DNA from: Pseudaquidulcibacter sp041917055
GTDB taxonomy: Bacteria; Pseudomonadota; Alphaproteobacteria; Caulobacterales; Aquidulcibacteraceae
Length of the DNA stretch: 64,000 bases
NCBI GenBank assembly: GCA_041917055.1
Contig: JAYRYJ010000003.1
Span: 1 to 64,000 of the forward strand
Reading direction: 5' to 3'
The translations under genes were made by a program, and so were the position numbers. The notes beneath the pieces are model-generated. The model had not been told where the DNA came from, made no database searches, and saw only the letters and a list, made by a program, of their open reading frames with translations. Below, piece by piece: positions 1 to 9,508 of this stretch. The stretch's first letter is position 1, and each line of letters starts with the position of its first letter.

Positions 1-2
1 TC

Positions 3-1394
3 ACAATTCTTGATGAAATCAAAAATCGTGGCGCGATATCGACGGGTGAATTTCCAAAAATCGTGCGTCGAATTTCATTTTTCGTGAATGCAGGCATGCG
101 ATTTATTACCGAAACCTGCAAAATGCGCGCTTTCACTAAATTGTGGGACGAAATCTGCGAAGCCCGATATGGCGTTACCAATCCCGAAGACCGCCGTTTT
201 AGATATGGCGTCCAGGTCAATTCTTTGGGCCTTACAGAACAGCAACCCGAAAACAATGTTTATCGAATTTTGCTTGAGGCTTTGGCGGTAACAATGTCAA
301 AAGACGCGCGTGCCCGCGCTGTGCAATTACCGGCATGGAATGAGGCTTTGGGTCTGCCACGACCGTTTGATCAGCAATGGTCATTAAGAATGCAACAGAT
401 CTTGGCTTATGAAACCGATTTGCTTGAGTTTGAAGATATTTTCAATGGCTCTGAAGTTATGGAAGCCAAAACTCAAGAATTGATTGATGGCGCCAAAGCC
501 GAAATGGCGAAAATTGAGGCAATGGGTGGTGCGGCATCTGCGATTGAATATATGAAATCTGCTTTGGTGGCCTCTAACCGCGACAGATTATTGGGTATTG
601 AAGCCACAAAACAAGTGGTTGTTGGCGTCAATAAATGGCAACAATCCGAAGCTTCACCACTTGGCGCAGGTCAAGCGGCAATTCAAACTGCGGACCCAAT
701 GGCTGAACAGGATCAATTATCACGCCTTAAAGAATGGCGCGCAAAGCGTGACAATGCGGCGGTTGAAAAATCTCTGTCCGCCTTAAAAGCCGCCGCGCGC
801 GACGGTGTGAATATTATGGATGCCTCAATCGAATGCGCCAAAGCGGGGGTTACAACCGGCGAATGGGGCGCGGCATTACGCGAAGTTTTTGGTGAGTATC
901 GTGGGCCTACCGGCGTTGCTATGGTTGTGAATATTGATGGCGAAGATATTGATGCTGTGAAACTTCGTGTTGAAGCTTTGGGACGGAAAATCGGCGAAAC
1001 CCCGCGTGTCTTAATCGGCAAGCCCGGCCTTGACGGGCATTCAAATGGTTCGGAACAAATCGCGACACGTGCCCGCGCGGTCGGATTTGAAACCACTTAT
1101 GAAGGCATACGATCCACACCGCAGGAAATCGTCGATTTAGCCAAAGCGAATAAAGTGCATTTGGTCGGGCTTTCAATTCTATCTGGTTCACACCTTGATT
1201 TAGTGCGCGATGTAATTGGCAAAATGCGCGAGGCAGGTTTGGGCGAAATTCCAATAGTAGTCGGCGGCATTATCCCGCCCGAAGACGCCCAAGCCCTTCT
1301 ACAAGGTGGCGTAAAACGCGTTTATACACCAAAAGATTTCAAAATTACCGAAATCATGGGCGATATGGTCGGGATTTTGGAATTAGCGATTTAA
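3..1394 (+). CDS. ecm: Ethylmalonyl-CoA mutase, C-terminal part (5' end outside window)
   Basis: The frame is open from the first bases of the window with no stop, so the gene begins upstream; about 463 codons are visible, where the family is usually 650-700 residues. The visible part holds the end of the TIM-barrel substrate domain and the C-terminal B12-binding domain. The cobalamin motif is seen as LDGHSNG (DxHxxG), followed by GLSILSG and VVGGIIP. The linker sequence with QLSRLKEWRAKRD and the EVFGEYRGPTGV segment is typical of the MeaA/Ecm clade rather than classical methylmalonyl-CoA mutase (family knowledge). Ecm converts ethylmalonyl-CoA to methylsuccinyl-CoA in the ethylmalonyl-CoA pathway for acetyl-CoA assimilation. 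A GTG at 63 is an internal codon, not the start. The stop overlaps the convergent next gene by 4 bases. Confidence 0.9.
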   Translation, partial: TILDEIKNRGAISTGEFPKIVRRISFFVNAGMRFITETCKMRAFTKLWDEICEARYGVTNPEDRRFRYGVQVNSLGLTEQQPENNVYRILLEALAVTMSKDARARAVQLPAWNEALGLPRPFDQQWSLRMQQILAYETDLLEFEDIFNGSEVMEAKTQELIDGAKAEMAKIEAMGGAASAIEYMKSALVASNRDRLLGIEATKQVVVGVNKWQQSEASPLGAGQAAIQTADPMAEQDQLSRLKEWRAKRDNAAVEKSLSALKAAARDGVNIMDASIECAKAGVTTGEWGAALREVFGEYRGPTGVAMVVNIDGEDIDAVKLRVEALGRKIGETPRVLIGKPGLDGHSNGSEQIATRARAVGFETTYEGIRSTPQEIVDLAKANKVHLVGLSILSGSHLDLVRDVIGKMREAGLGEIPIVVGGIIPPEDAQALLQGGVKRVYTPKDFKITEIMGDMVGILELAI

Positions 1395-2512
1395 GATTTA
1401 TATGGCGATTGCCCAACCAATTCCATCAAGTGCGCGTCAATGCTTTGGGTTTCGCGTTCAAAATAATCATTTGCCGCCGCATGTAATTGCGGGTTTGCGA
1501 AATAATGGGCGGAAAAGGTTTTATGGGGCTTATAGCCGCGCGCAAATTTGTGTTCGCCTTGGGTTCCGGCTTCAACACGTTTTAGGCCGTGCGAAATTGC
1601 GTATTCAATTGCTTGATAATAACACAATTCGAAATGAAGAAATGGCACGTCTTTCAAACAGCCCCACTGCCGCCCATAAAGCACGCCATCACCCAAAAAA
1701 TTGATTGCGCCAGCAATTGGTTCATCATTTTCATAAGCAAAGAAAAGCACGATTTTTTCACGCATTGTCCGCAAAATTTCACTGAAAAAGCCGCGAGTAA
1801 GATAAGGCACGCCATTGCCCCATTTGCGTGAATATGTATCACAAATGAAGGAATAGATTGCGTCCATATCGCTTTCTTCTAACGCATCGCCTTCGATAGT
1901 TTTGATTTCAATTCGCGCCAAAACTTCGCGCCTTTCGCGCTTAATTGATTTGCGACGAGAGGCGGACAGACGCGCCAGAAACTCATCGAAATTCTTGTAA
2001 TCAATGTTTTCCCACCAAAATTGACGGTCAGTGCGAATTAAAAATCCCGCGTTTTCCAGTAGTGGTCGCAATTCTGGTTCAAAAAAATTAATATGAACGG
2101 AAGACAGGTCATTCTGATAAGCAATCTGTTTTAGAGCATCAAGCATAAAAACTTGCGCTTCCAATTCGCTGGAAACTAATCGCGGCCCGACAATTGGCGT
2201 GAATGGGATTGCGCATAATAATTTCGGATAATAATGCCCCCCTGCCCTATGCAATGCGTCTGCAAACATATAGTCAAAAACATATTCACCCTGCGAATTA
2301 TATTTCAAATATAATGGGCAAAAGCCGATTTGCGAACCATTTTTAGAGACCGACAAATGCGAAATTTGCCATTCATTTTGCGCACCCAAACAATCGGAAT
2401 TTTCCAAACTTTTCAAATAATGAAAATTCACAAAAGGATTTTCAGGCACGGAATTAAATAATTCCGCCTCTATATTATCTATGGAATCTAGGATTTCGGC
2501 TTTAAAAGTCAC
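1391..2512 (-). CDS. DUF482/COG3146-type GNAT-like acyltransferase
   Basis: A 373-residue cytoplasmic protein without signal peptide. The C-terminal half carries the family hallmark around FHFELCYYQAIEYAI-like residues and the stretch VEAGTQGEHKFARGY, followed by an S-A-H motif; these are typical of the DUF482 family, which has a GNAT fold and is often labelled a peptidoglycan-biosynthesis-like protein. The middle has a basic run (SRRKSIKRERREV) also usual in this family. Substrate and acyl donor are unknown. It is convergent with ecm, with a 4-base overlap, and lies 31 bases downstream of the LysM/LytM gene on the same strand, so the two may be co-transcribed. Confidence 0.8.
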   Translation of the reverse strand: MTFKAEILDSIDNIEAELFNSVPENPFVNFHYLKSLENSDCLGAQNEWQISHLSVSKNGSQIGFCPLYLKYNSQGEYVFDYMFADALHRAGGHYYPKLLCAIPFTPIVGPRLVSSELEAQVFMLDALKQIAYQNDLSSVHINFFEPELRPLLENAGFLIRTDRQFWWENIDYKNFDEFLARLSASRRKSIKRERREVLARIEIKTIEGDALEESDMDAIYSFICDTYSRKWGNGVPYLTRGFFSEILRTMREKIVLFFAYENDEPIAGAINFLGDGVLYGRQWGCLKDVPFLHFELCYYQAIEYAISHGLKRVEAGTQGEHKFARGYKPHKTFSAHYFANPQLHAAANDYFERETQSIDAHLMELVGQSPYKS

Positions 2513-2543
2513 ATGAAATTATGAGGCCAAAATACACAAACAA

Positions 2544-3485
2544 TCAAGATTTTATTTGCGGCAAATATGGCATTGGATTGACCGCACTTGTTCCATCGCG
2601 AATTTGAAAATGCAGGCTTGGGGTTTTTGCGCGCCCGGTTTGTCCGACATATCCCAAAGTCTGGCCTTTTTTGACCTTGTCCTTTTCCTTGACTTTTATA
2701 TCGGAACCATAGGCATAGGCCGTGATAATTTTGTTTGAGTGGCGCACAAGAACCAACCAACCATATCCCACCAATTGATTGCCGGCATAAACCACTTCAC
2801 CATCGGCAGCGGCAACAAAGGGCGTATCTTCGGGTGCACCAATGTCGATTCCATCATTCTTGCGAAATCCTGGTTTATCACCGTAAGAATCAATGATTTT
2901 GCCTTTTAAAGGCCAAATAAAATATCCTTTTGCAAGTTTCGATGGCCCGATTACGACAGGTGTCGATGCCACTGGTTCTGGCTTGGGTTTCACAATAATT
3001 TCGGGCGTTTTGCCCGATACTTTTGCGCCGCCATTGATTTCGGCGGTCAATAAATCGATTAAATCCTGTGGCTCAAGGCCGGTTAAATTATCTCGCACCA
3101 ATGGCGGCAATACAATTTTTTGACCTTTTGAAACTGTATAAGGTTTTTTCAAACCATTGAATGTCGCAAGAGAGGGCAAATGCACCGAATATCGTTTTGC
3201 GATGTCTTTCAAATTTTCACCCGATTTCACGACATGAACTTTAAGAGGCGGTAGTCTTAATTCCTGCCCCTCATTCAAGGCATAGGGCGGCTGCAAATCA
3301 TTGGCTTTAATCAGGCCATAAATTGGCGAATGGGTGCGTTCGGCAATATCAAATAGGCTTTCGCCTTTTTCCACCACAACAGAAGAAGGTGGATTTTTGA
3401 AATCAATTGGCGTCGGTTGCGCGATTGCCAGTGAACCAAAAGCAAAAACCGCCATAAATGCCAATATTAGATTTATTAAACGCAT
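2544..3485 (-). CDS. NlpD-like protein: two LysM domains plus degenerate LytM (M23) domain
   Basis: A 313-residue exported protein. Residues 1-22 form a signal peptide ending near SLAIAQ. LysM repeats lie at about 35-78 and 81-126, and a LytM/peptidase_M23 fold at about 205-305. The zinc ligands of active M23 enzymes are missing: HxxxD is replaced by NDGIDIG, the HxH motif is reduced to SLHFQI, and the catalytic YAH is YAY. The segment GNQLVGYGWLVLVRH closely resembles E. coli NlpD, whose LytM domain is also inactive and activates an amidase (family knowledge). I infer a role as an amidase activator in septal peptidoglycan splitting rather than as a hydrolase. Confidence 0.85.
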   Translation of the reverse strand: MRLINLILAFMAVFAFGSLAIAQPTPIDFKNPPSSVVVEKGESLFDIAERTHSPIYGLIKANDLQPPYALNEGQELRLPPLKVHVVKSGENLKDIAKRYSVHLPSLATFNGLKKPYTVSKGQKIVLPPLVRDNLTGLEPQDLIDLLTAEINGGAKVSGKTPEIIVKPKPEPVASTPVVIGPSKLAKGYFIWPLKGKIIDSYGDKPGFRKNDGIDIGAPEDTPFVAAADGEVVYAGNQLVGYGWLVLVRHSNKIITAYAYGSDIKVKEKDKVKKGQTLGYVGQTGRAKTPSLHFQIRDGTSAVNPMPYLPQIKS

Positions 3486-3519
3486 AGCACCATAAAACCC
3501 GCAAAAGTTTAAGATTCTT

Positions 3520-4095
3520 CTAGCGAGTTAAATAAATGGGCGAACCGGCTGAGAAAAACCCAATGAATTTTGGATTTTGCACGCCTGTTTCATCCATTCT
3601 GACTTTATATTGCGTCATCGGGCTTTCGCCATTAACCAAGGTAAAGTGATAACATTTTTCGCCGATTTCATCGTTTTTTTGCTTTAGCTTAGTGGTCGCT
3701 TTTTGAATTATTGTTGCATCGTGGTTTTCGATATCTTCGTCCGAAATAACAGCTTTTTGGTCTTTGCTTTGGAAAAGGCGCACCGAATCCGGCTTAATTT
3801 CGGACGGAAAACACGTCATTTCAGCTTTTTCTAAAAGTCGCTTTTTATATTGGACTTTGAATATCTGACTGTCGATTTGAATTGATTGAGTGAAAGTCAA
3901 AGTGAAATGGGCATAGGTTGCCGCTTCTTCGCAAATCACTTTGTCGGTTTCCAGAATAGGTTCGAAACAGGCACTTGCAAAGCCGTCAAAGTTTGCGACA
4001 AAATCCTTATGGGGCAAAGCTATGCCATTTTGAAGATTATTTGATGGCGAACAAGATACCAGGGCGAATAATAAAATCGAATTGCGAAATTTCAT
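3520..4095 (-). CDS. Predicted lipoprotein of unknown function
   Basis: A 191-residue protein that I do not recognise. The N-terminus (MKFRNSILLFALVSC) is a lipoprotein signal with a plausible lipobox LVSC, followed by a polar SPSNN stretch, so it is probably anchored in the outer or inner membrane. The mature part has four further cysteines and no repeat. It is 34 bases upstream of the NlpD-like gene and on the same strand, divergent from the M28 peptidase. Confidence 0.6.
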   Translation of the reverse strand: MKFRNSILLFALVSCSPSNNLQNGIALPHKDFVANFDGFASACFEPILETDKVICEEAATYAHFTLTFTQSIQIDSQIFKVQYKKRLLEKAEMTCFPSEIKPDSVRLFQSKDQKAVISDEDIENHDATIIQKATTKLKQKNDEIGEKCYHFTLVNGESPMTQYKVRMDETGVQNPKFIGFFSAGSPIYLTR

Positions 4096-4145
4096 AATGT
4101 ATTCTTATATTTACAAACGCAAATTTTTCCAATTAATAATGAAGT

Positions 4146-5837
4146 ATGAAACAATCTTTATGTAAAACCTCTATAAGCGCCGCAGCTTTTGGCTTGGCTT
4201 TGGCAATCACTGCAAATTTGGCATTTGCCGAAACGCCCAAAAAATTCGCACCGCAATTTTCAGCTAAAAGAATAAATGAAAATGTCAAAATCATTAGTTC
4301 CGATGAATATGAGGGTCGTGGCGTTGGCACACGCGCCGAAACCAAGACGATTAATTTCATCAAGGACAGCCTGCAAAAGGCAGGGTTTGAGCCTGGTGGG
4401 GTAAATGGCGATTGGTTTCAGAATGTCGCGTTAAGGCAGTTTCAAGTCCAAAACCCGGTCGTAACCGCCAATATAAACGGCGTTTTGCGACCATTGGCGG
4501 TGAATAAAGATATTACGGTTTCAACACGTGCAGCGATGCAAGATGTTGATTTCCAAAATTTACCATTGGTATTTGCGGGATATGGCACTATTGCGCCTGA
4601 ACGTGATTGGAATGATTTCAAAGACGAAAATGGCAAGAAAATTGATGTAAAAGGCAAAATCATTGTGGTTTTAATCAATGATGCCGATTTTCATGAACCG
4701 GAACTAAAAACTTTCAATGGAAAGGCAATGACCTATTATGGTCGTTGGACCTATAAATTTGAAGAAGCGGCACGTCTGGGTGCTTTGGGCTGTTTGATTG
4801 TTCATGAAGATGACGCGGCTTCATATGGTTGGGCCACGGTCAAGAACTCAAACAATGGCAAAAAGCTTGATATTGTTCGTGAAGACCCAACAAAAGCCAG
4901 TCCGATTATGGAAAGCTGGATTTCATACGAATTTGCCAAAGAATTATTCAAAGCCGGCGGCCTTGATTTAGACAAAGAGAAAAAGGCAGCGCGCTCAAAA
5001 TCATTCGCGGCCAAAGAATTGAAAAACATCACGCTTTCCGGAAAATTCGGTGTCAAAACCGAAACCATAAATAGCCATAATGTCATCGGCATTCTTAAAG
5101 GCAAAAAACAACCCAATGAATATATAGTCTATGGCGCACATTGGGACCATTTGGGCATCGGCATTGCCGACGCAAATGGCGATAATATTTTTAATGGCGC
5201 ATTAGATAATGCCACCGGTATCGCCGCTTTAATTGAAATGGCGCATAATTATGCAAAAGCACCAAAGCCCGACCGTTCAATTGTCTTGATTGGCTTTACT
5301 GCGGAAGAAAGCGGTCTTTTGGGTTCGGAATTTTATGCCACAAATCCGGTCTATCCATTGGAAAAAACTGTCTTGGGCGTAAATATGGACGGACTTAATA
5401 TTTTCGGTCGCACAAAGGATGTCGAGGTTGTTGGTTGGGGGCAATCAAACCTTGAAAAATCCATAATAAAATATGCAAAACTTCAAGGTCGTAAAACCTA
5501 TGCCGAAACTGCACCTGAGGCCGGTGGATTTTTCCGTTCCGACCATTTCCCATTTGTGAAACGCGGTGTGCCATTTGTGAATGCGGGTTCGGGCAATGAT
5601 TTAGTTAATGGTGGCAAAAAAGTGGGTCAAAAGAAAATAGATTCGTATATTGAAAAAAATTACCACCAACCTTCCGACGAATGGTCAAAGGATTGGAATT
5701 TAAAAGGCGCTATCGAGGATTTGCAAATCTATTTCAATATCGGCAATGAATTTGCAAATTCAAAACTTTGGCCCAAATGGAATGAAAATTCCGAATTCAA
5801 AGCTGCGCGCGACAAAAGCGAAAGTATGCGTAACTAA
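4146..5837 (+). CDS. Secreted M28-family zinc aminopeptidase with PA-like insert
   Basis: A 563-residue exported protein with a signal peptide ending at about residue 28 (NLAFA|ETP). An inserted domain at about 120-290 resembles the PA domain found in many M28 enzymes (GKIIVVLINDADFHEPE, ARLGALGCLIVHE). The catalytic domain shows the expected two-zinc ligand set in order: AHWDHLG, NGALDNATG, TAEESGLLGS, NMDG and YHQPSDEW. This predicts a periplasmic or secreted aminopeptidase releasing amino acids from peptides. Its stop codon abuts the stop of the convergent glycosyltransferase with no spacer. Confidence 0.9.
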   Translation: MKQSLCKTSISAAAFGLALAITANLAFAETPKKFAPQFSAKRINENVKIISSDEYEGRGVGTRAETKTINFIKDSLQKAGFEPGGVNGDWFQNVALRQFQVQNPVVTANINGVLRPLAVNKDITVSTRAAMQDVDFQNLPLVFAGYGTIAPERDWNDFKDENGKKIDVKGKIIVVLINDADFHEPELKTFNGKAMTYYGRWTYKFEEAARLGALGCLIVHEDDAASYGWATVKNSNNGKKLDIVREDPTKASPIMESWISYEFAKELFKAGGLDLDKEKKAARSKSFAAKELKNITLSGKFGVKTETINSHNVIGILKGKKQPNEYIVYGAHWDHLGIGIADANGDNIFNGALDNATGIAALIEMAHNYAKAPKPDRSIVLIGFTAEESGLLGSEFYATNPVYPLEKTVLGVNMDGLNIFGRTKDVEVVGWGQSNLEKSIIKYAKLQGRKTYAETAPEAGGFFRSDHFPFVKRGVPFVNAGSGNDLVNGGKKVGQKKIDSYIEKNYHQPSDEWSKDWNLKGAIEDLQIYFNIGNEFANSKLWPKWNENSEFKAARDKSESMRN

Positions 5838-6668
5838 TTAATTTAGCATCGCGTTAAGTCGCGCAATTTCCACTTTAACCTCGTCCAATCGCGGTTGAAT
5901 TGACATGTCTTCGGTATCATTGCGGTTGTTTATATCAAAAACTTGCCTGTCATAATGATATTTTGACGGGTGGAAATCGCGGCTTGCCGGGTGACCGCGC
6001 AGGGTTTTGAACAAATATTCCTCATAGGTTTTGGTGTAATAATGGTTTATCTGCGCAACCTCAAATTCTTGGGTTTGGCTTACGCCCCATTTGTCGCTCA
6101 TGAATAATTCTTTGCCCGAGGCGTGAACCATTTGCCCCTTGGTTTCACAGGCATGCATATGGATTTTGCTACTCATCATGGAAACGCGGTGAAATGACTT
6201 AATATGAAAATTCGCCGGAAATTCGGGCGCGGCGCATTTCGTAAATTTTTCTATAAGTGGGCGCGAATCTTTGGTTTCCAGGCCAGAATCGCCAAACATT
6301 TTCCAGTTTATGCCGACAAGGCTGATTTCAGTTCTAGCATGAAGGGGTGCGATTATTTCATTGATATTTTTGCTATTTTTTAGAACCAAAAACTCGTCAC
6401 AATCGACAAATAATATCCAATCATTGGTTTCATTTTTGATGGCATGGCGATAGGCACTTATTTGCGGTGCTTCGGTCAGGCCCTTGTCCCAAACTCTATG
6501 AACAATAAGGTTTGCACGCGCGAATTTTCGTAACATATTGCGAAACTCTTGGTTCGAACGATTGTCATAAACAATAATCTTATCAAATCCCAAAAGCCGA
6601 TAATACGCGAGCCATTCGACAAAATAGTCGGTTTCATTTTTCGCGATGAGGCACACAGTAATTTTCAT
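5838..6668 (-). CDS. Glycosyltransferase family 2/92-like protein
   Basis: A 276-residue soluble protein that starts with the GT-A strand MKITVCLIAKNE and has IIVYDNRSN and the metal-binding DxD-like motif LFVDCDEFLVL. This combination, with the conserved INWKMFGDSG and the C-terminal INHYYTKTYEEY, is typical of the Glyco_tranf_2_4/GT92 group that modifies surface glycans. The acceptor and sugar are unknown. It is 12 bases downstream of the 114-residue hypothetical gene and appears to be the last member of a three-gene minus-strand group (7615 to 5838). Confidence 0.75.
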   Translation of the reverse strand: MKITVCLIAKNETDYFVEWLAYYRLLGFDKIIVYDNRSNQEFRNMLRKFARANLIVHRVWDKGLTEAPQISAYRHAIKNETNDWILFVDCDEFLVLKNSKNINEIIAPLHARTEISLVGINWKMFGDSGLETKDSRPLIEKFTKCAAPEFPANFHIKSFHRVSMMSSKIHMHACETKGQMVHASGKELFMSDKWGVSQTQEFEVAQINHYYTKTYEEYLFKTLRGHPASRDFHPSKYHYDRQVFDINNRNDTEDMSIQPRLDEVKVEIARLNAMLN

Positions 6669-6680
6669 ATTGTTCCGGAA

Positions 6681-7025
6681 TTAAAACCGCTTTCTTATTT
6701 CCTTTGCTTTTAACCATGTATCATTGGATTTGAAAACTTCTAATGCGGTTTTCACCTGTAACTCATCAATTGTTTGCCCTAAAATCGCTGCATGAAATTC
6801 TAAAGCCTTGGGATAAATTTCAATTAAATCATCGCCAATCACCCATTCACGACCTAATAAAGGCAGCAACGAACGAAAAAATACGCCTTCTTCGATTGTA
6901 ATTAATTCATAGAGATCTGAGGCAGGAATCGAATATTCGGTAAAATAATCGTCATTATTTTCCCGAGTTTCAAGGCCATAATCAGTGATTTGCCATTGAT
7001 AATTTTGGTATTTTTCCGCGCTCAA
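6681..7025 (-). CDS. Small hypothetical protein
   Basis: A 114-residue soluble protein that I do not recognise. It has no signal peptide or membrane segment and is rich in aromatic and acidic residues in the first half. Its start overlaps the stop of the upstream secreted protein by 4 bases, which supports translation coupling and argues that it is a real gene. Confidence 0.5.
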   Translation of the reverse strand: MSAEKYQNYQWQITDYGLETRENNDDYFTEYSIPASDLYELITIEEGVFFRSLLPLLGREWVIGDDLIEIYPKALEFHAAILGQTIDELQVKTALEVFKSNDTWLKAKEIRKRF

Positions 7026-7615
7026 TAATTGCTTCCGTCGTCAAAATAATAGTGCTTTTCAGTATTAAATGGCGTTTTATAGAATTTCGGTTTTTCGGCA
7101 TTGCAAAATTCATCGACCGCTTTTTCATAAATATCGCGAAATTGGCCCTTTGCTTTTGGTGGGCCAAGGTATTGGTTCATAGAATTCATGGTCGAAGTTT
7201 TGCCAATTGAAAAATAATCACCATTCTTAAATTCATAAAACCAAATTTCGGCGAGGCCGCAACGCCCCATTCCCGCCATTCCCGTTCCTGCGCCTAAAAA
7301 CAGTATCAAATCGCGCTTGCCATCATTGTTCAAATCGGGCGTTGCGACCGATACATCATCAAAAATCTGCCCTAAAGGCGGATGTTCTGCTGCCATGCAT
7401 TTATCAAAATCGTCGGAACGCGAACAATAATGATCCAGCCAATTGACATAAATCGCCTGCAAATCTTCATTAAGATTAGGAGCAATTAAATAACCCGCGC
7501 GCCCCGCCGCTGAAAGATTATTGTCCCATTTCAAAAGCATAGGATATTTCTGTGCCTTCGCGAGGGCAAAATTTGGGGCGAATATAATTAATAACAAGAA
7601 GAATAGTTTTTTCAT
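7022..7615 (-). CDS. Exported FG-GAP/VCBS-like single-repeat protein
   Basis: A 197-residue protein with a clear signal peptide (MKKLFFLLLIIFAPNFALA). Near residue 92 it has PDLNNDGKRDLILFLG, the calcium-loop motif of FG-GAP/VCBS repeats, present only once rather than as a propeller set. Five or six cysteines are found in the mature part. The function is unknown; similar small proteins are common in envelope proteomes. It is the first gene of a short minus-strand group with the 114-residue protein and the glycosyltransferase. Confidence 0.55.
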   Translation of the reverse strand: MKKLFFLLLIIFAPNFALAKAQKYPMLLKWDNNLSAAGRAGYLIAPNLNEDLQAIYVNWLDHYCSRSDDFDKCMAAEHPPLGQIFDDVSVATPDLNNDGKRDLILFLGAGTGMAGMGRCGLAEIWFYEFKNGDYFSIGKTSTMNSMNQYLGPPKAKGQFRDIYEKAVDEFCNAEKPKFYKTPFNTEKHYYFDDGSNY

Positions 7616-7661
7616 CGCACTTATCTAAATCCAAATTGCGGTATTTTAAAGACCAAATCAA

Positions 7662-7690
7662 AAGAAAAATGCCCCCGATTGGGGGCATTC
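7662..7690 (-). terminator. Rho-independent terminator of leuA
   Basis: Bases 7668-7676 and 7681-7689 form a perfect 9-bp stem (core GCCCCC/GGGGGC) with a 4-base loop. On the minus strand it is followed by TTTTTCTTT. It begins two bases after the leuA stop codon. Confidence 0.9.
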
Positions 7691-7691
7691 T

Positions 7692-9233
7692 TTATCCAGC
7701 TTGTCTTTCGTCTTGAGTATGCCGTTTATGCTTGGTCAAAAGGCGGTTTAGCGCACCGACATAGGCCTTGGCACTTGCAACCAATGTGTCGGCATCGGCG
7801 GCGCGGGCGGATGTAATAAAATCACCGTCGGCAAGGCGAACCGAAACTTCGGCCTGTGCATCCGTTCCTTCGGTCACTGCGTGAACTTGGTATAAATCAA
7901 GCACGGCATCGTGCGGAATAAGGGCACGAATGGCATTGAAAACCGCGTCAACAGGGCCATTACCGCGCTGCGTGGTCCATTTATTTTCGCCATTTATTAC
8001 CAAATCGATTTCGGCGGTTTGCGGCCCATCTGTTCCTGCAACTACGCGAAGGCGCGCCACTTTAATATTATCGGCAATGTGGCTTGCGGCATCATCAACC
8101 AAGGCAATAATATCGTCGTCATAAACGAATTTCTTTCTGTCTGCCAAATCCTTGAATTTTTGAAACGCGTCAAGGAAGGCATTGTCGGCAAGTTCATAGC
8201 CCAAAGCCGCCAATTTGTCCTTGAAAGCATGACGACCGGAATGCTTTCCCATTACAAGGTTTGTTGCCCCCTGCCCCACGGTTTCCGGGCGCATGATTTC
8301 ATAAGTTTCGGCATTTTTTAACATTCCGTCTTGGTGAATGCCGCTTTCATGAGCGAAAGCATTTTTGCCAACAATTGCCTTATTAAATTGGACCGGGAAT
8401 CCCGTAATACGAGACACCAATTTTGACGCTTGGGTCAATTTTGTGGTTTCTATATCGGTTTTATAAGGCAACGCATTTTCGCGCACCCTTAGTGCCATCA
8501 CAATTTCTTCAAGTGCGGCATTGCCCGCGCGTTCGCCTAATCCATTGATTGCGCATTCAATTTGGCGTGCACCATTCAAAACCGCAGAAAGCGAATTGGC
8601 AACCGCAAGACCCAAATCATTATGGCAATGTGCCGAGAAAATAACCTTATCCGCACCCGGAACATTTTCAATTAAGTCCTTGAAAATAGCGCCATATTCA
8701 TCAGGGAAAGAATATCCAACAGTATCGGGAATATTGATCGTGGTCGCACCCGCGCGAATGGCAATTTCGACCGCACGGCGCAAAAAGTCACGTTCGGTGC
8801 GCGTGGCGTCTTCGGCGGACCATTCAACATCATCAACCAAATTACGTGCCAACGTAACCGAGGCATGGATTTTTTCCAAAACCGCCTCCGGCTCCATTTG
8901 TAATTTATGCTTCATGTGAAGTGGTGAGGTTGAAATAAAAGTATGAATTCGTGGGCGTTTGGCGGGGCGCACCGCTTCAGCACAGCGTTCAATATCTTTG
9001 GCGCCGGCGCGTGAAAGGCCGCAAATCGTGCTTTCTTTCACTAATTCCGCGATGGCGCGCACTGCCTCAAAATCACCTTGGGAAGCAATCGGGAAACCGG
9101 CCTCAATAATATCAACCCGCATATCTTCGAGGAGTTTGGCAAGTTCCAATTTTTCTTCCAGCGTCATGGACGCACCCGGGCTTTGTTCCCCGTCGCGCAT
9201 GGTGGTGTCAAAAATTCGAACTTGGTTGGTCAC
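7692..9233 (-). CDS. leuA: 2-isopropylmalate synthase
   Basis: A 513-residue enzyme, normal for the bacterial type I family. It condenses 2-oxoisovalerate with acetyl-CoA in the first step of leucine synthesis. The catalytic TIM barrel shows DTTMRDGEQSPG near residue 9, the metal ligands in HCHNDLGLAVAN, and GLGERAGNA. The flexible subdomain has FAHESGIHQDG, and a C-terminal LeuA dimerisation/leucine-binding domain covers about 370-500. The start is GTG, preceded by GGGA on the minus strand. A 270-base divergent spacer separates it from pepN; I saw no leucine-rich leader peptide there, so attenuation is not evident and feedback through the C-terminal domain is the expected control. Confidence 0.95.
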   Translation of the reverse strand: MTNQVRIFDTTMRDGEQSPGASMTLEEKLELAKLLEDMRVDIIEAGFPIASQGDFEAVRAIAELVKESTICGLSRAGAKDIERCAEAVRPAKRPRIHTFISTSPLHMKHKLQMEPEAVLEKIHASVTLARNLVDDVEWSAEDATRTERDFLRRAVEIAIRAGATTINIPDTVGYSFPDEYGAIFKDLIENVPGADKVIFSAHCHNDLGLAVANSLSAVLNGARQIECAINGLGERAGNAALEEIVMALRVRENALPYKTDIETTKLTQASKLVSRITGFPVQFNKAIVGKNAFAHESGIHQDGMLKNAETYEIMRPETVGQGATNLVMGKHSGRHAFKDKLAALGYELADNAFLDAFQKFKDLADRKKFVYDDDIIALVDDAASHIADNIKVARLRVVAGTDGPQTAEIDLVINGENKWTTQRGNGPVDAVFNAIRALIPHDAVLDLYQVHAVTEGTDAQAEVSVRLADGDFITSARAADADTLVASAKAYVGALNRLLTKHKRHTQDERQAG

Positions 9234-9508
9234 TTTTTTCCCTTTCTTTGCTTAAAAAACAAATATGCCACAATTCTTTGCAATTAGAAACAGATTTGCA
9301 AAATTAAACTGTGCAATTCCGCATGCACGAAATATTTTGCCATTTCAAGGCTTGTTTGCCAATTTTTAAGAAAATTTTGTCGACAATACGCCTTAATCCG
9401 GTGGAATTTTGCTTTTCAACGTATCGGCGATGGTTAAAATATGTCTCCCAATAGCTTTTAGAATCAAAGTGATTGAATTAAGCCAATGGCAAAACTAGAA
9501 GTGTGAAA

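Noticed and set aside
8521..8919. A 132-codon frame antisense to leuA
   Set aside because: It lies wholly inside a certain gene, has no ribosome site and its product is arginine/serine-rich shadow sequence.
9234..9502. Possible leucine attenuator before leuA
   Set aside because: No short frame with clustered leucine codons and no terminator/antiterminator pair was seen on the minus strand.
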